The position numbers were made by a program, and so were the translations under genes. Below, piece after piece: positions 26,647-35,348 of a DNA stretch of 64,000 nucleotides. How positions within the stretch are numbered: the stretch's first letter is position 1; each line of letters starts with the position of its first letter. Origin of the DNA: Undibacterium sp049340185 (lineage in GTDB: Bacteria > Pseudomonadota > Gammaproteobacteria > Burkholderiales > Burkholderiaceae_D). Under the pieces are notes generated by a model. It saw only the letters and a program-made list of their open reading frames with translations. It searched no databases and had not been told where the DNA came from. The stretch spans positions 186,001 through 250,000 of the forward strand of contig NZ_JBMPPC010000007.1 of the NCBI RefSeq assembly GCF_049340185.1. Reading direction: 5' to 3'.

Positions 26647-26937
26647 ATTAATGAGTACGTAGTCAGCGATTGAGGACGTTTATGCAAAAGAATGTCAGTT
26701 TTTTGCCACACTACCGGATGCATCAATAACCACAATCCATGCGCTAGTTTTTTAGCGAAACAAGCGATCGTCAGATCATTCTCTTGTAAGAGATATGATG
26801 CGAACTTAAATGACGCAGGCTTGTCATAAAACAGGCCGCAAATAAATATCCTCATGGCGACATGAAAAGACAGCAAATGACACGCAACATCACAGCAATA
26901 GACCTGAGCATTTTTTTGTAAGAATCACGAAATCTGC

Positions 26938-27345
26938 ATGCGACTTTTTTCTCTATCCCGTCCACATCACACAGCTCGCTTGCTGCTGTGGATACTGCTG
27001 CCCGCATTATTGCTGGCGCAGTGGATAGGGCAAAGTCACAAAATCGCCCATGCTGGCTGGAGCAATGGCAAGCCCGCCTACAATGTGCTCGTCAGTCAGG
27101 CGCAGAACCCGTCTGCAATCACACTCTTAGACGCGTTCAGTCAGCCATTTGGCGACGATAAACAAGTACACTCCTGCGCGTTTCTTGATGCACTCACAGC
27201 CGCAGACTGTCTGCATGCAGTAACGCCGCAATTACCGGATTTAGCCGGCACCGCCATCCCCGCCGACCTGCCTGCAGAACAAAGCTGGCAAGCGCCTTTG
27301 CAACTGCACTTTTCCTCCCGCGCACCACCAGCTTCTCTCTCCTGA
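26938..27345 (+). CDS. Small exported protein, DUF2946-like
   Basis: A 135-residue protein with an N-terminal membrane or signal segment (LLLWILLPALLLAQWIG) after a basic stretch. The mature part has only two cysteines (Cys81, Cys90) and ends in HFSSRAPPASLS, similar to the tail of DUF2946 proteins often found before metal-related TonB receptors. The assignment is tentative. It is 78 bp upstream of the ZnuD-like gene on the same strand and probably shares its regulation. Confidence 0.55.
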   Translation: MRLFSLSRPHHTARLLLWILLPALLLAQWIGQSHKIAHAGWSNGKPAYNVLVSQAQNPSAITLLDAFSQPFGDDKQVHSCAFLDALTAADCLHAVTPQLPDLAGTAIPADLPAEQSWQAPLQLHFSSRAPPASLS

Positions 27346-27423
27346 TCGGGCAATCTGCCCGCTGTAATGTCACGAGCCATCGTTTCGATGACGCTTGTTT
27401 TTTTCCATTTTTCAGGAAGTAAT

Positions 27424-29427
27424 ATGTCTTTCCAACGTTCCCTTATCGCAAGCGCCGTGCTGTCTGCACTGGCCTCATTGAGTTCTGCCGCATTCGCCGA
27501 TAGCGCGATCAACACCGTTACCGTCTCATCCAATCCTCTGGGCAATGATGAGAATATGCAAATCCTGACACCCGCCAAAATTCTCTCTGGTCCTGAATTA
27601 CGCGCCAAACTCGGCACCTCGCTGGGCGATACTTTGGGCGGTGAACTGGGTGTCGCTGCCTCAGGTTTTGGCGCCGGTGCATCGCGTCCGATTATTCGCG
27701 GACTGGAAGGTCCGCGTGTCAAAATTTTGCAAAACGGGATGGGTGTCGCCGACGTCTCCAGCCTATCTAATGACCACGCCGTTGCAAGCGAAAGTGCCAC
27801 CGCACAGCAAATCGAAATTTTGCGTGGTCCCGCAGCACTGCTATATGGCAGCGGCGCAATCGGTGGCCTGGTCAATGTGGTTGATGAGCGAATTCCCACC
27901 GTGCTCAGCAAGCACATCAGCGGCGAAGCTGAACTGCGTTATGGCAGCGTGAATCAGGAAAAAAATGCCTCATTCTCACTCCTCGGCTCCAGTGGCGATG
28001 TGGCATTCCATCTCGATGGCAATACACGCGACACCGGCGACTACCGCATCCCTGGGCAGACCGAAGCCGGTAACCCCAATTCTGCAAGCGGCAAATTACC
28101 AACTAGCTACACACATGAAACAAGTTTCGGGATCGGCGCAGCGCTGATCAAGGATTGGGGCCATATCGGCGCTGCGGTACAAACAATGAGCGATCGCTAC
28201 GGCATACCTACTGCTGAAAAATCCTTCATCGATCTGAAGCAGAATCGACTCGATATCGACGGCATGATCAAATCGCCGCTGTCCGGTTTTGACTCGCTGC
28301 ATTTCAAACTTGCCGATACGGATTACAAACATACCGAGAAAATGGAAAATGGCACTCCCATTACCGATTTCACGAATAAGTCTCTGGAAACACGCATCAG
28401 TCTTGCGCATAAAAACTGGGACGGATGGGAAGGTAGCTGGGGCATGCAAACAGAGAGCATCCGTTTCTCTGCCTTATCTGCCAGCACAGGTCGCTCCGAT
28501 ACCGTACCGACGACCAAGTCCACATCCCTCGCCTTATTCGCGGTTGAGCAAAAAGCGTTTGGTGATGTGATGGCCAGTGCAGGCGCCCGTCTCGAGAACG
28601 TCAAACGCGATCCGGAAGCACAGTTCCAGCTACCAAGCCGTAGCTTCAATATCGGCTCTGCATCGGTCGGCGGTTTATGGCAATTCGCACCAGGCTATGG
28701 CATCGGTGCGACACTCTCGATGGCACAACGCGCACCATCGACCGAAGAACTGTATTCGAACGGTCCGCATGAATCGACGTCAACCTACGACATCGGTAGC
28801 AATACATTGAAAAAAGAAAGCTCGCGCAATCTGGAATTAACCGCACAAAAAACGACCGGCCTGATCCGCTGGAAAATCAATGCGTTCCTGAACAAGGTCA
28901 GCAATTATGTGTATGGTCATAGCGATGGCACCAAGGTAGACGAGGCGGGCGTCCCTGATGCCGACGCCGAATTCACCCGTCGCTATTGGTCCCAAGCGAG
29001 CGCAACCATACGCGGTGGCGAGGCTGAAGTGAGCTACAACCAGCATGGTGAAGGTTTATCCGCACGCGCATTTGCCGATACATCCCGCGGCACACTCGAC
29101 GACGCAGGCAATCTGCCCCTGCAACCGGCAACACGTTTTGGCATCGATCTGACATATAAAATGGGCGCATGGAATGGTGGCCTGAATGTCTTGCGTGCAC
29201 AAAGCCAGGACCGGCTCGCGAGTTTCGAGGATTATGTGACGCCAGGTTATACCAAGCTTGATGCCAGCTTGACCTACACACATGCCTACAATAATAGCCA
29301 GCTCACCTGGTTTTTATTGGCGAAAAATCTCTTGAATCAAGATATCCGTCTTGCGACGTCGGTATTAAAAGAAACCGTACCTCAGCCGGGTCGTGGTGTC
29401 GTCGCCGGAGTCAGAGTGATGTTTTAA
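27424..29427 (+). CDS. znuD: TonB-dependent outer-membrane receptor, ZnuD-like
   Basis: A 667-residue receptor. The start MSFQRSLIASAV is preceded by AGGAAG; a signal peptide ends near SAAFA. The plug has the order typical of zinc receptors: LGDTLGGELGVAASGFG, RPIIRGLEGPRVKILQNGMG, SNDHAVASE and EILRGPAALLYGSGAIGG. The barrel ends in GVVAGVRVMF with the terminal Phe needed for assembly. ZnuD proteins import zinc across the outer membrane under Zur control. The neighbouring zur and CobW-type genes and the shared palindrome support zinc as substrate; heme or another metal is less likely. Confidence 0.85.
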   Translation: MSFQRSLIASAVLSALASLSSAAFADSAINTVTVSSNPLGNDENMQILTPAKILSGPELRAKLGTSLGDTLGGELGVAASGFGAGASRPIIRGLEGPRVKILQNGMGVADVSSLSNDHAVASESATAQQIEILRGPAALLYGSGAIGGLVNVVDERIPTVLSKHISGEAELRYGSVNQEKNASFSLLGSSGDVAFHLDGNTRDTGDYRIPGQTEAGNPNSASGKLPTSYTHETSFGIGAALIKDWGHIGAAVQTMSDRYGIPTAEKSFIDLKQNRLDIDGMIKSPLSGFDSLHFKLADTDYKHTEKMENGTPITDFTNKSLETRISLAHKNWDGWEGSWGMQTESIRFSALSASTGRSDTVPTTKSTSLALFAVEQKAFGDVMASAGARLENVKRDPEAQFQLPSRSFNIGSASVGGLWQFAPGYGIGATLSMAQRAPSTEELYSNGPHESTSTYDIGSNTLKKESSRNLELTAQKTTGLIRWKINAFLNKVSNYVYGHSDGTKVDEAGVPDADAEFTRRYWSQASATIRGGEAEVSYNQHGEGLSARAFADTSRGTLDDAGNLPLQPATRFGIDLTYKMGAWNGGLNVLRAQSQDRLASFEDYVTPGYTKLDASLTYTHAYNNSQLTWFLLAKNLLNQDIRLATSVLKETVPQPGRGVVAGVRVMF

Positions 29428-29760
29428 ATGCAGGCCTTGTCAAGTAAGTAAATTACAAATCAGCAGAACACCACCAACACAAAACGGTTAAAAAGAGGAC
29501 AAATAAAGTCCTCTTTTTTTATTATTCAATAAATTTCACAGGCCTTACGCAAGCTCAAATGCAAAATTATTCTTGTCTGTTACAATTTTTGTAGAATTTT
29601 TTACATTTTCATTAGAGCAAAGCCGCTGCACAGCTAACAAAAGTTACATGTTTCAGACTATACTTTAGCTTCGCCAAATTGGTCGCGCGCCCATGACCAA
29701 GATTATTTTGTAATCCAAAGAAGCACATAATAGTTTCAACTATTTATATTCAGGAATAAC
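29428..29760. other. Intergenic region, 333 bp
   Basis: It contains the znuD terminator and an AT-rich stretch leading to the STAS-like gene. A small inverted repeat TTGGTC/GACCAA lies at about 29679-29700. No coding frame is supported. Confidence 0.5.
29491..29520 (+). terminator. Rho-independent terminator of znuD
   Basis: AAAAGAGGAC (29491-29500) pairs perfectly with GTCCTCTTTT (29508-29517) across a 7-base loop, with a T-tract. It can also work leftward. Confidence 0.9.
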
Positions 29761-31173
29761 GTGGGGATTTTTTCGCTTTTCGGCAAGAAGAATGGTCAGC
29801 AGGAGAATGACTCCTCGCAGAAAACTTCTGCTAAAAAAACACGTTCAAAAAGCGGCAATACCGATATCGCGGTGCCTGCTGAGGACGAATTAGCGTCTCA
29901 ATCCATCATGGCGCAACGCCATGTTGCACGTGCAACTGCCCGTAAAATCGATGCGATCGAATTTGAGATGTCGCGCGATATGGGCAAGACAAAGAGTCCG
30001 ATTCCTGCCAAGTCTGCACCTGATGCTGTAAGTAAAAAAACAGCAAAAAATGCCGATGCCTCCGCAGAACACATTACCGATTTTCAAAGTACTCTGCCAC
30101 TGGAACTGCCAGCGACAGATTATCTGCTGAGCCAGCATACCGATGTGATGACACCGGAGCTTGCGGAAACTGAATCCGTACCGTTACTGGAAGAAGCAGG
30201 TATTTTATTTGCCAGTGGTCAGAACGAAGTAGCAGCACAAATGCTGCAGGCAGCAATACATAACAACAATCTCGGCCAGGTAGAGCAAATCGGCTGGTAT
30301 ATGCTGTTTGATCTGTACCAAATCACCGGTAATCAGCAGCAGTTTGACAGTCTGTCGCTTGAGTACGCGAGTAAATTTGAAACATCGCCGCCCATCTGGC
30401 ATGGCCCTGATGAGGCGGAAGCAGACACAGAAAGCGAGGCAGACCAAACCACGGCCAATCTGTCTTTCCCGGCAAGCCTGGATGCGAACATTGTTAAGGT
30501 ATTAGCCCGCTTGCAACAGATGAGCCTGAAAAGTCAAAGCCTGAAACTTGATTTCACCCGCGTAAAAGAAGTGGATCCAGTTGGTTGCGGCTTATTGCTA
30601 CGGGCGATCAAGAATCTGAAAAAGACCAAGCATGATCTGATGTTGGTGGCTGCGCAAGATCTGGCAGACAACATCCGTGCGATCTTGCAAGTAGGTCGTC
30701 GTGACGAAACCGAAGCGCCATGGCTGCTGCTATTGGAAATCCTGCAATTACTCCACTTCGAACAAGCGTTTGAAGAAGTCAGTATGGATTACTGTATTAC
30801 ATTCGAAGTGTCTCCTCCTTCATTTGAAGCACCGATCAATAAAGTCACCACCTCCCTGCCAGATATCCGGATCGAAACACTTCAGCCCTCAAACCGTTTT
30901 ATGATGCCTGCTGTGATTGAGGGCAAAACAGATATTCTGATCAATCGTATCGCCGACCACGCCAAAACTTTCCATAACCCCCTGATTCTCGACTGCTCCA
31001 AACTTGAGCGAGTCGAATTCGGCGCATCTGCCCAACTGCTTAACGGTTTAGTGCCATTATCTGCAGCGCGCGACACCCATATCCAGTTTGTCGAAGTCAA
31101 CTATCTCGTCATGGCGCTGTTCAATGCAATGGGCCTGAAAAACGTTGCCACTATTTTCCCGCGCAAACGTTAA
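29761..31173 (+). CDS. STAS-like domain protein of unknown function
   Basis: A 470-residue cytoplasmic protein starting with GTG. Residues 1-130 are basic and low-complexity (KKTRSKSG). A helical segment (about 140-215) may be TPR-like. Two STAS/NTP-binding-like domains follow: about 240-330 (LKLDFTRVKEVDPVGCGLLL) and about 385-470 (LILDCSKLERVEFGASAQLL). The second has the Asp-Cys-Ser order of anti-sigma-factor antagonists, where Ser is the usual phosphorylation site. No kinase partner is adjacent. It precedes hslV, but a sigma-32-type promoter between them suggests separate control. Confidence 0.65.
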   Translation: MGIFSLFGKKNGQQENDSSQKTSAKKTRSKSGNTDIAVPAEDELASQSIMAQRHVARATARKIDAIEFEMSRDMGKTKSPIPAKSAPDAVSKKTAKNADASAEHITDFQSTLPLELPATDYLLSQHTDVMTPELAETESVPLLEEAGILFASGQNEVAAQMLQAAIHNNNLGQVEQIGWYMLFDLYQITGNQQQFDSLSLEYASKFETSPPIWHGPDEAEADTESEADQTTANLSFPASLDANIVKVLARLQQMSLKSQSLKLDFTRVKEVDPVGCGLLLRAIKNLKKTKHDLMLVAAQDLADNIRAILQVGRRDETEAPWLLLLEILQLLHFEQAFEEVSMDYCITFEVSPPSFEAPINKVTTSLPDIRIETLQPSNRFMMPAVIEGKTDILINRIADHAKTFHNPLILDCSKLERVEFGASAQLLNGLVPLSAARDTHIQFVEVNYLVMALFNAMGLKNVATIFPRKR

Positions 31174-31203
31174 TTTCCACACAGCGCTCTGCTTCTGTCC
31201 TAT

Positions 31204-31229
31204 CTTGTAATTTTGGGGATGCACCCCAT
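31204..31229 (+). promoter_or_regulatory. Sigma-32-type heat-shock promoter for hslVU
   Basis: CTTGTAA (31204-31210) and CCCCAT (31224-31229) are separated by 13 bp, matching the heat-shock consensus CTTGAAA-N(11-16)-CCCCAT. hslVU is a classical sigma-32 operon. Transcription would start about 205 bp before hslV. The site also forms an inverted repeat, GGGG/CCCC inside CTTGTA/TACAAG (31204-31241). Confidence 0.6.
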
Positions 31230-31442
31230 TTCTCAGTACAAGCTAAGGCCACTGTGTCACCCAACTGCGTTTTGCAGATCAAGTGACATTGAAAATTAAT
31301 ACGAAATTAACTACATCGCAACAACCGAATACGGACTGAAGCGCAGAATGCTTGTCTTTGTTCTTGCATTTAGGCTCTGAATCAAACAGATGCCGCTACA
31401 ATTTGCGCACATATAGCAAGTAACATCATCATTGAGGATCAC

Positions 31443-31979
31443 ATGGAACAATTCCACGGCACGACTATTTTGTCGGTACGACGCGGCAATCTGGTCGCAC
31501 TAGGCGGCGATGGTCAGGTCACTTTAGGCAACATCGTCATGAAGGGTACGGCGCGCAAAGTACGCAAGCTGTATCACAACAAAGTACTGGCAGGATTTGC
31601 TGGCGGAACGGCTGACGCCTTCACACTGATTGAACGATTCGAAGCGAAACTGGAAAAGCATCAAGGGCATCTAATGCGCGCATCCGTAGAGCTCGCCAAG
31701 GACTGGCGTACCGACCGCATGCTGCGTCGCCTGGAGGCGATGCTGCTGGTAGCGGACAGAGAAACTACTCTGGTCATAACCGGCAATGGCGATGTATTAG
31801 AGCCCACTGACGGCATCGGCGCGATTGGCTCAGGCGGCACCTTTGCTCAGTCAGCGGCTAAAGCGTTGCAAGAAAATACCGATTTATCGCCGATAGAGAT
31901 TGTCAAAAAATCGCTCACCATCGCTGGCGAATTGTGTATCTACACCAATTTGTCCCACACGATAGAAACCTTAGAATAA
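31443..31979 (+). CDS. hslV: ATP-dependent protease subunit HslV
   Basis: The peptidase of the HslVU (ClpQY) proteasome-like complex. The 178-residue protein carries a short propeptide before TTILSVRR, whose first Thr becomes the catalytic N-terminal nucleophile after processing. GDGQVTLGN and the GSGGTFAQSAA stretch are standard. It degrades misfolded proteins in the cytoplasm. It is followed 15 bp later by hslU in one operon. The start ATG has GAGGATC upstream. Confidence 0.97.
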   Translation: MEQFHGTTILSVRRGNLVALGGDGQVTLGNIVMKGTARKVRKLYHNKVLAGFAGGTADAFTLIERFEAKLEKHQGHLMRASVELAKDWRTDRMLRRLEAMLLVADRETTLVITGNGDVLEPTDGIGAIGSGGTFAQSAAKALQENTDLSPIEIVKKSLTIAGELCIYTNLSHTIETLE

Positions 31980-31994
31980 GCCTGGACCAGCGCT

Positions 31995-33368
31995 ATGAAC
32001 ATGACTCCCCAAGAAATCGTTTCTGAACTAGACAAACATGTGGTCGGCCAGGGCCGCGCCAAGCGCGCCGTCGCCATTGCATTACGTAACCGCTGGCGCA
32101 GACAACAAGTGCCAGAGCCGCTTCGTCACGAAATTACGCCAAAAAACATTCTGATGATAGGCCCTACAGGTGTCGGTAAAACCGAAATCGCCCGCCGACT
32201 GGCAAAACTTGCCGATGCACCCTTCATCAAAATTGAGGCGACTAAATTTACGGAAGTTGGCTACGTCGGTCGCGACGTCGATACGATTATTCGCGACTTA
32301 GTGGATATCGGCATTAAACAAACTCGCGAAGCAGCAACGCGCAAGGTGCGCGCCCGCGCTGAAGATGCCGCAGAAGACAGGATCCTCGATATCCTGTTGC
32401 CGCCATCACGTGATTTTGGCTTTGCTCCAAATACCGGTAACGCCGCCAGTACTGGCGATGCCGAGCCTGCGAGCATGGACAAAGCCGTCGACAATCCGAC
32501 TCGTCAAACCTTCCGCAAACGCCTGCGTGAAGGCGCCTTAGACGACAAGGAAATCGATATCGATCTCACTGAGCCAGCACCGCAAATGGAGATCATGGCA
32601 CCGCCTGGCATGGAGGAGATGACAGAACAGATCAAATCCATGTTTTCGGGAGTGGGCAGCGGCCGCAAAAAATCCCGTAAGCTGAAAATCAAAGAAGCGC
32701 TGAAGCTCTTGATCGAAGAAGAGGCTGACAAGCTAGTCAACGAAGACGAACTAAAGCAACAGGCGATCCAGAATGTCGAGCAAAACGGGATTGTGTTTCT
32801 TGATGAGATCGACAAAATCGCATCGCGCTCAGAAACTGGCGGCGCTGAAGTATCACGTGCTGGCGTGCAACGTGATCTGCTGCCGCTAGTCGAGGGAACC
32901 ACCGTCAATACCAAGTACGGCATGATCAAAACCGATCATATTCTGTTCATTGCTTCTGGTGCCTTTCATCTGGCAAAACCGTCCGATCTGATCCCGGAGT
33001 TGCAAGGTCGCTTCCCGATACGCGTCGAGCTGGAATCTCTGTCGATTGCTGATTTCGAGCGTATCCTGACCAGCACCGATGCTTGTCTGACACGTCAATA
33101 TCAAGCATTATTGGCAACCGAAGGCGTCACCGTAGAATTCAGTGATGAAGGAGTGCAAAGGCTCGCAGGAATTGCTTTTTCCGTCAATGAAACAACCGAA
33201 AATATCGGCGCACGCCGGCTCTACACCGTGATGGAAAAACTGCTGGAAGAAATCTCTTTTGACGCTCATCAAAACTCGGGTAGTACCGTTGTAATTGATG
33301 CCGCCTATGTGGAGAGTAAGCTCGCCGCCTTATCGGTCGACGAAGACTTGTCACGCTATGTTTTATAA
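31995..33368 (+). CDS. hslU: ATP-dependent protease ATPase subunit HslU
   Basis: The AAA+ unfoldase partner of HslV. The 457 residues include Walker A GPTGVGKT (56-63), Walker B VFLDEIDK and the C-terminal LSRYVL tail that docks into HslV. It is slightly longer than the 443-residue E. coli protein because of a Ser/Ala/Asp-rich stretch at the start of the intermediate domain (about 140-170). It follows hslV directly. Confidence 0.97.
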   Translation: MNMTPQEIVSELDKHVVGQGRAKRAVAIALRNRWRRQQVPEPLRHEITPKNILMIGPTGVGKTEIARRLAKLADAPFIKIEATKFTEVGYVGRDVDTIIRDLVDIGIKQTREAATRKVRARAEDAAEDRILDILLPPSRDFGFAPNTGNAASTGDAEPASMDKAVDNPTRQTFRKRLREGALDDKEIDIDLTEPAPQMEIMAPPGMEEMTEQIKSMFSGVGSGRKKSRKLKIKEALKLLIEEEADKLVNEDELKQQAIQNVEQNGIVFLDEIDKIASRSETGGAEVSRAGVQRDLLPLVEGTTVNTKYGMIKTDHILFIASGAFHLAKPSDLIPELQGRFPIRVELESLSIADFERILTSTDACLTRQYQALLATEGVTVEFSDEGVQRLAGIAFSVNETTENIGARRLYTVMEKLLEEISFDAHQNSGSTVVIDAAYVESKLAALSVDEDLSRYVL

Positions 33369-33432
33369 GCTTTGTCGCCGCTTACAAACCACAAAATATA
33401 GCACTGAAAAATGATCGGAAAGGAAAGCAGTA

Positions 33433-33627
33433 ATGGCTAATAAAACTTCAGGAACGCGCCAGAAACTGACTTTCCGCCTGGATCCGTCACAGACCAAGCC
33501 ACGTAACCCGGTAGCTGTCGCCGCCAAACAAAGAAGTGCAGGCAGCCACCAGAAATCGCCCTCCGCTCTGCGACAAGCGCAAAAACTCATCGTCAAAAAA
33601 TTGCCTGTCGATGGAGAACAAGATTGA
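33433..33627 (+). CDS. Small basic protein of unknown function
   Basis: A 64-residue Lys/Arg/Gln-rich protein (MANKTSGTRQKLTFRLD) with no signal or membrane segment. AAGGAAAG, 8-13 bases before the ATG, is a good ribosome site, which argues for a real gene. It lies 64 bp after hslU on the same strand. Its composition suggests nucleic-acid or ribosome contact, which is inference only. No family is recognised. Confidence 0.55.
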   Translation: MANKTSGTRQKLTFRLDPSQTKPRNPVAVAAKQRSAGSHQKSPSALRQAQKLIVKKLPVDGEQD

Positions 33628-33783
33628 TTTCGTTGAAAAATCAGTTACAGTGAGAACGTCGGAGTGAGTAAGCAAAGTAAGTGGCGTAAGTAATTTACCC
33701 GACCTTGTCCGAGATGCAGTCCAGCCATGCCCTATGTAGTCCCCTCTCCAGTATCACTTTCGCAGAGAACATCAGGTGCAATC

Positions 33784-34005
33784 ATGTCAGGAAGCAGGCG
33801 CAGAAAACAGCAAGTGCAACACCATATGTTCTTACGCCGTAAGGATATTCTGACGCGTTTTATGGTGGACCTAGGAACGCTTTATCTGTCTACGCTGGGT
33901 TTGAAAAAGACCCGCGAATTAATGAGACGGCAGCATGTGCCTGAGAGCGTCATCATCCGGGTATTAAGCTTTCCGGGTTTTCGCCGTACGTATGGCCGCA
34001 CCTGA
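33784..34005 (+). CDS. Small Arg-rich protein of unknown function
   Basis: A 73-residue protein starting MSGSRRRKQQVQ at an ATG preceded by AGGTG; an upstream in-frame ATG at 33727 would add 19 residues. It contains RRKDILTRFMVDLGTLYL and ends PGFRRTYGRT. No domain is recognised. It follows the small basic gene on the same strand and faces gpsA tail to tail. Confidence 0.5.
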   Translation: MSGSRRRKQQVQHHMFLRRKDILTRFMVDLGTLYLSTLGLKKTRELMRRQHVPESVIIRVLSFPGFRRTYGRT

Positions 34006-34044
34006 TTTATCCGACGGCTTTATTGTGACCACCACTCAACTGAT

Positions 34045-35043
34045 CTATCGAAGCTCTTGCTTCGCATCGCGTGCCAGTAAGCGCGCGATCATTTGTTGTG
34101 CGGGAACATCATCGAATAACACCCCTGCTACGGCATTCGTAATCGGCATTTCAATCTGCAAACTTTCTGCCAAATTTTTGACGGCTCTGGCACAACGCAC
34201 ACCTTCTGCGACATGCCCCAGCTCCTGCACAACCACCTCCAGCGACTTGCCCTGAGCCAATGCCAGTCCGACTTTACGGTTACGGGAAAGATCGCCGGTG
34301 CAGGTCAATATCAAGTCCCCGACACCAGTCAATCCCATCAACGTTTCAACATGTCCGCCCAAGGCAGCGCCGAGCCGGCTGATTTCAGCCAAGCCACGCG
34401 TCATTAAAGCAGCGCGGGCATTTAAACCCAGACCCAAGCCATCGGCGATACCGGTGGCAATGGCTAAAATATTTTTGACAGCACCACCGACTTCAACGCC
34501 GACCACATCATCACTGGAATACACGCGAATCGCGTTGCCATGCACCGCATTCACGACGTGCTGACATAGCTCTGCAGAACTGGACGCAATCGTCAGTGCA
34601 CACGGCAAACCTCTGGCAACTTCCTGAGCGAATGAAGGGCCAGACAACGCCCCTGCCAGTACATCATCACCCAGCACCTGACGCACCACCTGATGTGGTA
34701 ATAATTGCGAACCTTCTTCAAATCCCTTACATAACCAGACCACATGCTTGGGATGATACGGAAGGCATTGCTGCAAGAGAGGTCGTAAGCCCGCAACCGA
34801 AGTCGCAATAATCAATAAACCATCGTCTGCACTGGCATGCTTGATCACTTGCTGAAAATCGTCACTTGCTTGCAGTTGAGAGGGAAACGGGAAGCCTGCA
34901 AGATAAGTCTTGTTCTCACGCCCGACCTGCATTGCTTGCATGACATCAGCGTTACGCCCCCACAACTGCACCTCATGCCTGGCAGCTAAAGAAATCGCCA
35001 GGGCAGTCCCCCAGGCTCCTGCACCAAGTATGCTGATGTTCAT
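34045..35043 (-). CDS. gpsA: NAD(P)-dependent glycerol-3-phosphate dehydrogenase
   Basis: GpsA reduces dihydroxyacetone phosphate to sn-glycerol 3-phosphate for phospholipid synthesis. The 332-residue protein begins MNISILGAGAWGTALA, the NAD-binding glycine loop. The ATG at 35043 with GAAGG upstream is used; a longer frame to 35190 adds an unrelated leader. ALSGPSFAQEVA and VEVGGAVKNILAIATGIADG are the conserved catalytic segments, the second containing the active Lys. A dispersed repeat lies about 140 bp upstream. It is followed by small genes on the opposite strand. Confidence 0.95.
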   Translation of the reverse strand: MNISILGAGAWGTALAISLAARHEVQLWGRNADVMQAMQVGRENKTYLAGFPFPSQLQASDDFQQVIKHASADDGLLIIATSVAGLRPLLQQCLPYHPKHVVWLCKGFEEGSQLLPHQVVRQVLGDDVLAGALSGPSFAQEVARGLPCALTIASSSAELCQHVVNAVHGNAIRVYSSDDVVGVEVGGAVKNILAIATGIADGLGLGLNARAALMTRGLAEISRLGAALGGHVETLMGLTGVGDLILTCTGDLSRNRKVGLALAQGKSLEVVVQELGHVAEGVRCARAVKNLAESLQIEMPITNAVAGVLFDDVPAQQMIARLLARDAKQELR

Positions 35044-35180
35044 AGTCTGACCTTCACAAGAAGTTGTTTCATAGTTGCTCATACCGGAACTGCCATTTTG
35101 CTGCGCACCGGTGCGCCAATTCCCTATTGACCGATGGTATATCGTAATGGCTGACAGCATGATTTTTGCATCAGCTTCTA

Positions 35181-35261
35181 CATACTCCACTTAGTATATT
35201 CAAGAACACTAATGTTTATATGCGGATATAGGTATATTTTTTTAAATATGAGGGGAGTATA
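35181..35261 (-). repeat. ~82-bp TATACTC/GAGTATA intergenic repeat, copy D
   Basis: It runs from CATACTCCACTTAGTATATT to ATGAGGGGAGTATA, 81 bp. In reverse complement it aligns with copies B and C at both ends, with the shared ATATACTA motif near one end; the centre is AT-rich and diverged. It lies between the gpsA upstream region and a terminator. Confidence 0.6.
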
Positions 35262-35262
35262 T

Positions 35263-35292
35263 AAAAAAAAGGACAGCTTCCTGTCCTTTTTT
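35263..35292 (-). terminator. Rho-independent terminator of the SH3-domain gene
   Basis: GGACAG (35271-35276) and CTGTCC (35281-35286) flank a CTTC loop, with A- and T-tracts on either side that extend the stem. It is 57 bp past the SH3-domain stop on the minus strand and may work in both directions. Confidence 0.85.
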
Positions 35293-35348
35293 ATGCATGC
35301 CTTTTACTCTGCGCAATACCTGTTATGTCCGTCTTGCGCGCTTCTGAC

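Larger units (their letters stand above)
26569..26937. other. Intergenic region, 369 bp
   Basis: It contains the dksA terminator, the second palindrome TGCAACCCAGTTGCA and about 290 bp before the small exported-protein gene. A leftward 99-codon open frame here overlaps the terminator and is not believed. Confidence 0.6.

Noticed and set aside
26577..26876. Leftward 99-codon open frame after dksA
   Set aside because: It runs through the dksA terminator and a palindromic site, has no ribosome site seen and no recognisable sequence.
31397..31402. TACAAT considered as a sigma-70 -10 box for hslV
   Set aside because: No acceptable -35 sequence lies at 16-18 bp spacing; the heat-shock match upstream is stronger.
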